Source: Candidatus Omnitrophota bacterium
GTDB taxonomy: Bacteria > Omnitrophota > Gorgyraeia > JABMRG01 > JAFGKX01
Direction of reading: 5' to 3'
Length of the DNA: 10,305 bases
NCBI GenBank assembly: GCA_016928375.1
Contig: JAFGKX010000098.1
Location: forward strand, 1 to 10,305
Shown here: positions 5,988 through 10,305 of the stretch, in pieces
Position numbering within the stretch: the first letter of the stretch is position 1
Layout: each line of letters begins with the position of its first letter
Translations under genes and position numbers: made by a program
The notes under the pieces: model-generated
Database searches by the model: none
What the model was told of the DNA's origin: nothing
The model's input: the letters and a program-made list of their open reading frames with translations, nothing else

Positions 5988-7151
5988 TTAATCCCTTCTT
6001 AATTTTTCAGATGTACCTATCGGAGTAGGATATTTCAAGACTACTATATAGCTGGATGCTACAAAAGTGGAAATGGTAACAAGCTGTATAAACTGAGAGG
6101 CCCTCGCCGTTATATGAGATAAACTAAATGCCAGCACTGCTATCAACAATGAAAATTCGCTTAACTGCCCGAGGCGTATACCTGCTTCTTTCGCAAAATG
6201 CGGCTGTTCGCCGGTTATGATAAAGAACTTTTTAAAAAACCATGGTTTAACCAGTATAAATATTCCAGCTAAAGCCAGGGCGGGCAGTAATATCGTTTTC
6301 ATAACCATCAGATCAAGTTTCGCGCCCAAAGCAAAGAAAAATAAAACCAGGAAAAAATCGCGTATTGGTTTTAACCGCTCCGATATAAACAGCGATATAG
6401 GATGCCTTGCCAGCGCTACGCCTGCAAAAAATGCGCCGGTTTCGTAAAAAAGCCCCATGCGATTCGAGATGCTGGCAATACCAAAACACCATGCCAGCCC
6501 CAAAACCAGCAACGCTTCATGCAGATGGTCCATTTTAAGCATGACCTTAGTTAATATAAATTGTTCGAATACCAGCAATACGCCTACAAACAGTAGCAGC
6601 CTTAAAACCAGCACGGAAAACCCTGCAAGCGCTCCTTGCGGAGAATTCAAGCACCGTATAAAAGCAAGTACCAAAACAGCCAATAAGTCTTCAAGTATCA
6701 ATACGCCTATACACACTGCCCCCATTCTCTGCTGATGCAATGTTGTCGTCGGAAGTAATTTAACGGCTAATATCGTACTGGAAAACATAAGCGCCAATGC
6801 TATACAAAGCGAATCCAGAAATCCAAAACGGAATATATACGCAAAAATAAAAGCTATACAAAAAGAACTGACGCAATTGGCCGCAGTAACTATTGCGGCT
6901 TTTTGAAACAATTTGGCCAGTTTCTGGGGGTGAAGGCACAGGCCTGCCAGAAAAAGAAGCAGCGCTACACCAATGTGGGAGATTGATTCTATAAATCCGG
7001 GCTGCTTGATCAGCCCCAGGCACGACGGGCCTGCCAGAAGCCCGCAGCCGATATACGCAATAATAATAGGCTGTTTAAGCAGCACTGCCAAAAACGACAA
7101 AAGCGCCGCCCCTACCAAAATTATACTTAAATCCAGAATAAATCTTTCCAT
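5988..7151 (-). CDS. Cation/proton antiporter, CPA2 (KefB/NapA-like), membrane domain only
   Basis: A 387-residue protein with about 12-13 membrane helices, matching the Na_H_Exchanger domain of CPA2. Visible landmarks: LLKQPIIIAYIGCGLLAGP (24-42), GVALLLFLAGLCL (61-73), the SST signature at 124-126, the ion-binding acidic position in LILEDLLAV (Glu154-Asp155), GAFFAGVALA (239-248), KPIRDFFLVLFFFALGAKLD (261-280), Lys302, and RLGQLSEFSLL (326-336). It should exchange K+ or Na+ for protons across the inner membrane. It lacks the C-terminal TrkA-N/RCK domain of KefB/KefC, so gating by nucleotide or glutathione is not expected. Most electroneutral CPA2 relatives have 'QD' at the ion site; 'ED' here is a variation. 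The ATG lacks a clear Shine-Dalgarno. A secreted FN3-like protein follows three bases after its stop. Confidence 0.88.
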   Translation of the reverse strand: MERFILDLSIILVGAALLSFLAVLLKQPIIIAYIGCGLLAGPSCLGLIKQPGFIESISHIGVALLLFLAGLCLHPQKLAKLFQKAAIVTAANCVSSFCIAFIFAYIFRFGFLDSLCIALALMFSSTILAVKLLPTTTLHQQRMGAVCIGVLILEDLLAVLVLAFIRCLNSPQGALAGFSVLVLRLLLFVGVLLVFEQFILTKVMLKMDHLHEALLVLGLAWCFGIASISNRMGLFYETGAFFAGVALARHPISLFISERLKPIRDFFLVLFFFALGAKLDLMVMKTILLPALALAGIFILVKPWFFKKFFIITGEQPHFAKEAGIRLGQLSEFSLLIAVLAFSLSHITARASQFIQLVTISTFVASSYIVVLKYPTPIGTSEKLRRD

Positions 7152-7170
7152 ATATTTTATAGGCCCTAGT

Positions 7171-7289
7171 TTATGCTTTATTATACCAAATAACGAAAAG
7201 TAAAAGCTGCCATAGCCTTATGGACTTATTTTTGCTCCATACAAAACCCGCAATTACAGCCCTGCTGCCGTCGGTACGATATAGCACAT
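7171..7289 (-). pseudogene. Frameshifted small membrane-protein gene downstream of pfkA
   Basis: An ATG at 7289 with AAGGA eight bases away, 17 bases after the pfkA stop, begins MCYIVPTAAG and then hits a TAA at 7256-7254. Switching by -1 at codon 10 opens a 29-codon frame (7260-7171) reading AVIAGFVWSKNKS, IRLWQLLLFVIWYNKA, then TAA. Joined, this gives one protein of about 39 residues: a short N-terminal hydrophobic helix, a Lys-rich turn and an aromatic/hydrophobic end. It resembles small hypothetical membrane proteins beginning M-C-x-I-V-P-T. The well-formed ribosome-binding site and the coherent composition on both sides of the break argue for a gene damaged by a one-base deletion, or a sequencing error, rather than chance. 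The tail may also be truncated. It overlaps the TATAAT at 7185-7180 that could serve the antiporter gene. No function is assigned. Confidence 0.5.
7180..7185 (-). promoter_or_regulatory. Candidate -10 of the antiporter operon
   Basis: TATAAT read on the minus strand, preceded by TTATTTGG, gives a predicted transcription start near 7173 and a leader of about 22 bases before the ATG at 7151. No good -35 is visible. It sits inside the tail of the broken small gene. Confidence 0.35.
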
Positions 7290-7306
7290 TTTTCTATCCT
7301 TATTAT

Positions 7307-8398
7307 TTAATCGCCGAAACTCACACCCATTTCCCTTAAAGACCTTACAAGCCCGGAATTTTTTGGAACAAGTTTTAATTTATCAACTGCCTTTTCTATC
7401 GGAACCGATATCATCTTATTTCCATGCAGCGCCACCATTTTTCCGAATTTCCGCTGTATTACAAGGTTCATGGCTTCGACGCCATAACGCGTGGCAAGTA
7501 TTCTGTCAAATGCCGTAGGCGTGCCGCCTCTTTGCACGTGGCCCAGTATTGTTGCGCGGCATTCCATGTTTACAATCTTTTCTATCTGCTCGGCAAGTTT
7601 ATAAGCAATACCTCCAAGCCTGACCCTATCAAAGGAACTTTCCACTATACTACTTACGGTCAGCTCTCCGCCTTCAGGTTTTGCGCCTTCGGCAACTACA
7701 ATTATGCTAAAGCGCTTGCCTGCTTTGTTACGTTCTTCTATTTTTCCGCATACTTTCTGGATAATATAAGGTATCTCAGGTATCAATATTACGTCCCCGC
7801 CTCCTGCCATGCCTGCGGCAAGCGCAATCCACCCGGCATAACGGCCCATGACTTCTACTATCATTACGCGATGATGAGATTGAGCTGTTGTGTGCAGCTT
7901 ATCTATGGCCTCGGTAGCGGTAGTAAGCGCCGAATCATAACCAAACGTAAGATCTGTTGCCGAAAGGTCGTTATCTATGGTCTTGGGCACGCCGACGACG
8001 TTTAAGCCGGATTGCTTAAGCTTCAGGGCGTTCGAAAGCGTACCGTCGCCGCCTATAATAACCAAAGCGTCAATCTTATTTTTTTTATACGTTCGGATCG
8101 CTTTTTTCGATACATCCTTGAATATTATTTTGCCGCCTTTTTTAATCGCATAATGGTAAGGATTGGCAATATTTGAAGTGCCGAGTATTGTTCCGCCGAG
8201 AGTAAGTATGCCGGAGACCTCGCGGTTTCCCAAGTCGACAAACGTATTTTTTATAAGCCCGTCATAGCCGTCTTTAAAGCCTATGGCCTTTATGCCGTAT
8301 TTATTGACAGCGGTCTTTACCACTGCCCTTATAACCGCATTTAAGCCGGGGCAGTCCCCGCCTGCGGTTAATATTCCAATTTTTTTTATTTTTGTCAT
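7307..8398 (-). CDS. pfkA: 6-phosphofructokinase (PfkA family)
   Basis: A 363-residue cytoplasmic enzyme phosphorylating fructose 6-phosphate to fructose 1,6-bisphosphate, the committed step of glycolysis. Landmarks in order: GGDCPGLN (13-20) at the nucleotide site; GGTILGTSN (68-76); IIGGDGTL (114-121); PKTIDND (138-144), with Asp142 as the expected catalytic base; TFGYDSALTT (151-160); VEVMGRYAGW (181-190); IPE (206-208); and HVQRGG (287-292), which binds the substrate phosphate. The phosphoryl-donor positions are Gly119 (E. coli Gly104) and Lys139 (E. coli Gly124). Asp plus Lys marks PPi enzymes and Gly plus Gly the classical ATP enzymes; the Gly/Lys pair occurs in PPi-like but ATP-using members, so ATP is the likelier donor. 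The ATG is preceded by GGAGG at five bases. The gene follows the MarC-like chimera by 24 bases. Confidence 0.95.
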   Translation of the reverse strand: MTKIKKIGILTAGGDCPGLNAVIRAVVKTAVNKYGIKAIGFKDGYDGLIKNTFVDLGNREVSGILTLGGTILGTSNIANPYHYAIKKGGKIIFKDVSKKAIRTYKKNKIDALVIIGGDGTLSNALKLKQSGLNVVGVPKTIDNDLSATDLTFGYDSALTTATEAIDKLHTTAQSHHRVMIVEVMGRYAGWIALAAGMAGGGDVILIPEIPYIIQKVCGKIEERNKAGKRFSIIVVAEGAKPEGGELTVSSIVESSFDRVRLGGIAYKLAEQIEKIVNMECRATILGHVQRGGTPTAFDRILATRYGVEAMNLVIQRKFGKMVALHGNKMISVPIEKAVDKLKLVPKNSGLVRSLREMGVSFGD

Positions 8399-8422
8399 GC
8401 TATCCTCCGTATGCTAAATAAA

Positions 8423-8764
8423 TTATTTGTTGTGTGTCTGCGGGGTACTCCAGGATTCAATGCTTGGTTTTATTTTAAGCAGGCCTATCTCCTGCCCTAT
8501 TTCAGCGAATAAAAAGCAGGAAAACATAACAAGCAAAATAACAGCCATTGTTTTTCTAAAACGCGTGCTCGCTTTTTTTATGGCATAAGATTTGGTCAAA
8601 CCGTCAAGTAATTTGACAAACGCATCTGAATCGCATGTTTCAGGCTGCCATCCCAAAAGCCCGGCTAAAACTGCGCAGTCTGTGCCATGGCCTTTGCCTA
8701 TGGCATCTACAGCGACAAATATGGGAATAAATGTCAATAGATACAGTTCAAATGCTTTTAACAT
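8423..8764 (-). CDS. Short chimeric membrane protein with a MarC-like N-terminus
   Basis: A 113-residue product. Residues 1-23 (FELYLLTFIPIFVAVDAIG after MLKA) match the first helix and the 'DPIG' motif of MarC/SnatA family membrane proteins, which are about 200 residues with six helices. After Gly23 the usual 'n.PiFlsLt' is replaced by an unrelated hydrophilic stretch with two Cys (Cys30, Cys44). FVKLLDGLTKS (49-59) could be a distorted return to the MarC loop, and one more helix follows at about 72-95. The protein then ends with a polar tail instead of the remaining MarC helices. It looks like a truncated or rearranged MarC gene, but the frame is intact, with GGAGG nine bases before the ATG and a strong promoter, so it may still be made. 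It heads a unit with pfkA. An unrelated two-helix protein is possible. Confidence 0.5.
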   Translation of the reverse strand: MLKAFELYLLTFIPIFVAVDAIGKGHGTDCAVLAGLLGWQPETCDSDAFVKLLDGLTKSYAIKKASTRFRKTMAVILLVMFSCFLFAEIGQEIGLLKIKPSIESWSTPQTHNK

Positions 8765-8785
8765 ATTTTTATGCCTCCGTTTAAG

Positions 8786-8812
8786 ATTATACCTCTAAAA
8801 ATAAAAAATCTA
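8786..8812 (-). promoter_or_regulatory. Promoter of the MarC-like/pfkA unit (T-tract plus TATAAT)
   Basis: A perfect TATAAT (8791-8786) follows a T-rich block (TTTTTTATTTTTA, then GAGG). Positions 8810-8786 are 23/25 identical to the promoter before the AsmA-like gene. Initiation near 8779 would leave a leader of about 15 bases starting at the GGAGG. A classical -35 is weak, so the T-tract may act as an UP-like or substitute element. Confidence 0.55.
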
Positions 8813-8878
8813 AAGCGCAAAAATATTAAACAGCAGCAGGTAAAAATACGCTTATTCATATTGTAACCATGATACGTA

Positions 8879-9415
8879 TTATTTTTGTTGTTTCTTTACC
8901 AAATTGCGATGAGCCGCATGAATAAAAACCTTCTCGATAAAACGCCTGCGTACAGTAGGGCTGGCGAGCCGGGCTTCTGTTTCTATGACGATATCCGGAA
9001 AATTTTCCAATATACCTTTAGCAAAAAACCCGAGTGTTCTCTTTATCGGACGCATTGCATCAAGGCCGGCATATACCTTAACACTTTTTATTCCGCATGA
9101 AGGGGAACGGTCCTTTAATATAAAGCCGTCTATATCTTTTATGGACTTAATATATTTCCGGACAAAGGCATTCATTAGTTTTGTTATATCTTTTCCGGTA
9201 TTAAGCTGCGTAAGCCTGTATGAATTGCCCTCAAATACTATCCTTATAGGATTGCGCGGGGTGCCCAGGCCTATTTCGCATTCGGGGCAGGTGGTTATGA
9301 AATTGACGTAAGGTTTTAGTTTTTCCACAAACTTATCGGATATAATTTCACCGTTCCAGCGGCACCTGGCGGAATTTAAACATCTGCTTATAAATATATT
9401 CGGCTTCGTAAAAAT
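8879..9415 (-). CDS. DUF523-family protein, apparently with an ATT start codon
   Basis: From ATT at 9415 the frame encodes 178 residues matching DUF523 throughout: FTKPNIFISRCLNSARCRWN (2-21) with Cys12 and Cys18, EIISDKFVEKLKPYVNF, TTCPECEIGLGTPRNPIRIV (41-60), and DGFILKDRSPSCGIKSVKVY (96-115) with Cys107. The clustered Cys residues suggest metal or Fe-S binding. Function is unknown; some relatives are fused to DUF1722. The first canonical start is GTG at 9328, which would drop 29 conserved residues, including two Cys, and has no Shine-Dalgarno. ATT 9415 has AAGGGAG exactly eight bases upstream, directly after the preceding gene's stop. I therefore favour ATT, with an ATG-to-ATT mutation as the alternative. 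The C-terminus carries the usual post-DUF523 linker (RRRFIEKVF) and then stops, with no DUF1722 domain. It is the third gene of its operon. Confidence 0.8.
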   Translation of the reverse strand: MFTKPNIFISRCLNSARCRWNGEIISDKFVEKLKPYVNFITTCPECEIGLGTPRNPIRIVFEGNSYRLTQLNTGKDITKLMNAFVRKYIKSIKDIDGFILKDRSPSCGIKSVKVYAGLDAMRPIKRTLGFFAKGILENFPDIVIETEARLASPTVRRRFIEKVFIHAAHRNLVKKQQK

Positions 9416-9430
9416 AAAAACAGCTCCCTT

Positions 9431-9820
9431 TTATGCTTTAAAATAACCAAAAATAGTAAAAACTGCGCCTAGGGCAAGGGCCACGGCTGGATGAACTATC
9501 AATAAGGCCTTGTTTGTTTGATAAACATGCATAAATTTGGATACAGTATTCGGAAAAGCAATTAACCACACGCCTTTAATAAGGCCGCCCCAGCCAAAAA
9601 TCGTAATAATTACAGTCCAGTTAGATGCCCATACATTATGAGACAACACTATAAGAAGGCCGGCAATAAGCGCAAACAATCCGCTAAAAAGAACAAGGGC
9701 GGAGTTTTTGCAAAAATCTTCCATGACTTTCTGATAGAACCCCATATTCATCATCATGCCTATGGCAATGATAAGATAACATGGGCCAATAAGTTTAGCG
9801 ATAAATACCGATGTTTCCAT
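9431..9820 (-). CDS. Four-helix integral membrane protein, unknown function
   Basis: A 129-residue, very hydrophobic protein with about four membrane helices: roughly 7-25, 38-60, 65-88 and 105-127. Recognisable stretches include FIAKLIGPCYLIIAIGMMM near the start, VLSHNVWASNWTVIITIFGW (58-77) and LIKGVWLIAFPNTVSKFM (80-97). These look like a conserved small membrane-protein family common in environmental bacterial genomes, but I cannot attach a function. No signal peptide or catalytic motif is seen. The ATG at 9820 has GAGGT about six bases upstream. It lies 32 bases after the smaller membrane-protein gene and its stop is 15 bases before the DUF523 start, so the three form one transcription unit. 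Confidence 0.75.
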   Translation of the reverse strand: METSVFIAKLIGPCYLIIAIGMMMNMGFYQKVMEDFCKNSALVLFSGLFALIAGLLIVLSHNVWASNWTVIITIFGWGGLIKGVWLIAFPNTVSKFMHVYQTNKALLIVHPAVALALGAVFTIFGYFKA

Positions 9821-9852
9821 ATTAACCTCGCTTTTTTACCCTGGTTATAACA

Positions 9853-10101
9853 CTATTCTTTGGCAAGCTTATTATATAACAACGCCAACAAGGCGCAACC
9901 TATACCGGCATCAAAAAATGCATAAATCGCGCCTATCAAGCTGCCTATAGGGGTTACCGAATAGCCGATATAGTATGACTTTGCGATAGCTGCTGCTTCC
10001 TGACTGCCATAGCCTAAAATCCCAAGCCAGGTAAGCACAAACATGCTCACACTCCATAAAATTCCGCCCGCAAGACCAAACGCTTTCACATTCAGCTTCA
10101 T
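9853..10101 (-). CDS. Small two-helix membrane protein, holin-like/DUF5676-like
   Basis: About 82 residues. I chose the ATG at 10101 because AGGAGG (10113-10108) is six bases upstream; a TTG two codons earlier directly abuts that site and cannot use it. MKLNVKAFGLAGGILW opens the first helix, a SVTPIGSLIGAIYAFFDAGIG segment forms the second helix with Gly-rich packing, and the end is LLALLYNKLAKE. The pattern (MKLNVxAxxLxxGIxW, then GYSxTPxGxxIG, FxDxxIGxxxxxLLYN) matches small bacterial membrane proteins often auto-annotated as 'bacteriophage holin' or DUF5676. Nothing nearby is phage-like, so lysis is unlikely. It is the first gene of the operon with the four-helix protein and the DUF523 gene. 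The role is unknown. Confidence 0.72.
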   Translation of the reverse strand: MKLNVKAFGLAGGILWSVSMFVLTWLGILGYGSQEAAAIAKSYYIGYSVTPIGSLIGAIYAFFDAGIGCALLALLYNKLAKE

Positions 10102-10134
10102 GGTCAACCTCCTGTGGTTTTATACATTCATCCC

Positions 10135-10173
10135 AAATAAAAAATCCCTATGATATAGTATATCATAGGGATT
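10135..10173 (-). terminator. Strong rho-independent terminator (perfect palindrome)
   Basis: Two perfectly complementary 15-base arms, AATCCCTATGATATA (10143-10157) and its complement (10159-10173), around one central base can form a stem of about 14 pairs. Read on the minus strand it ends GGGATTTTTTATTT, a classical U-tract. It would stop minus-strand transcription arriving from beyond the right edge, just before the small membrane-protein operon. On the plus strand there is no T-tract. Confidence 0.8.
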
Positions 10174-10217
10174 CAAGAAATCAATGGTTCCCGCAAGGGC
10201 CTGTTCTGCTTAAAAGG

Positions 10218-10268
10218 AATGTCATCCCGATATGATAATGTCCTATTATACCGATTTAGAAATGTCCT
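10218..10268 (+). repeat. AATGTC direct repeats, possible insertion-sequence end
   Basis: AATGTC occurs at 10218, 10237 and 10261; the last two are AATGTCCT followed closely by a TATT/CTATTG stretch. A plus-strand TATAAT lies at 10282-10287. Repeated TGTCC-type motifs ahead of an outward-reading promoter recall the ends of some IS481/ISNCY-type elements, where they are transposase-binding sites. No transposase reading frame is inside the window (no ATG follows the -10), so this would be only the outer end of an element lying to the right. Tentative. Confidence 0.3.
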
Positions 10269-10305
10269 CTATTGATAGTGCTATAATACCTCCATTTAAA
10301 GCCTG

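Noticed and set aside
5988..7151. Full KefB/KefC-type glutathione-gated potassium efflux protein
   Set aside because: The protein ends after the membrane domain at residue 387; no Rossmann TrkA-N motif is present in it or in the next gene.
7203..7245. pfkA terminator formed by CCATA...TATGG
   Set aside because: Only a five-base stem without a proper T-run, and it lies inside the broken small gene.
7424..8005. A 193-codon plus-strand open frame inside pfkA
   Set aside because: pfkA carries every catalytic motif on the other strand; the plus-strand product is Tyr/Cys-rich and featureless.
9638..9850. A 70-codon plus-strand open frame opposite the four-helix membrane protein
   Set aside because: No ribosome-binding site and a basic, low-complexity product; shadow of the minus-strand gene.
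9853..10107. Phage holin gene as evidence of a prophage
   Set aside because: The resemblance is to a widespread small chromosomal membrane-protein family, and there are no lysin, tail or integrase genes nearby.
10119..10124. TATAAA as the -10 of the small membrane-protein operon
   Set aside because: Initiation about seven bases later would fall inside the AGGAGG at 10113-10108 and leave an unusable leader; the real promoter was not found.
10180..10305. tRNA or small RNA gene near the right edge
   Set aside because: No cloverleaf, TTCRANY-type T-arm or stable multi-stem structure could be found by eye.

Overview
This is a bacterial chromosome segment of roughly 40% GC whose genes lie almost entirely on the minus strand; one gene (2350-4269) is on the plus strand. 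Signal peptides, an AsmA-like membrane-anchored protein and a secreted Ysc84/SYLF protein suggest a double-membraned (Gram-negative-type) cell. The mix of a SYLF protein, an AsmA-like protein, a GT39-type glycosyltransferase, a Gly/Lys-type phosphofructokinase and REP-like hairpins resembles uncultured Omnitrophota-type genomes. That placement is an inference from style, not proof.

Layout, following minus-strand transcription from the right edge: (a) 10180-10305 holds repeated AATGTC motifs that may be the end of an insertion sequence, followed by a strong terminator hairpin at 10135-10173. (b) An operon of two small membrane proteins and a DUF523 protein runs from 10101 to 8879. The DUF523 gene appears to use a rare ATT start codon, or to have lost its ATG. 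(c) A MarC-like N-terminal chimera, pfkA and a frameshifted small membrane-protein gene run from 8764 to 7171. (d) A CPA2 cation/proton antiporter, a tightly coupled secreted FN3-like protein and a small CxxC zinc-ribbon-like protein run from 7151 to 5226. (e) A single AsmA-like gene lies at 5143-4295. (f) The plus-strand GT39-like glycosyltransferase at 2350-4269 is convergent with the AsmA-like gene and divergent from the SYLF gene. (g) The SYLF lipid-binding protein (2286-1603) is followed by a REP-like hairpin terminator. (h) An MFS exporter (1380-133) is followed by the start of a STAS-domain protein that runs off the left edge.

How the genes fit together: most of the window serves the envelope (transport, cell-surface glycosylation, secreted or periplasmic proteins), with one central glycolytic enzyme. 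No defence, CRISPR, rRNA or tRNA locus was seen. The window looks mostly like ordinary chromosome. The points most worth following up are gene-start and gene-decay anomalies: the ATT start, a one-base frameshift behind pfkA, the MarC chimera and the ambiguous start of the zinc-ribbon gene. A recurring promoter block (T-tract, then TATAAT about 17 nt before the Shine-Dalgarno) and repeat elements at 1538-1583 and 10218-10268 also merit a look.
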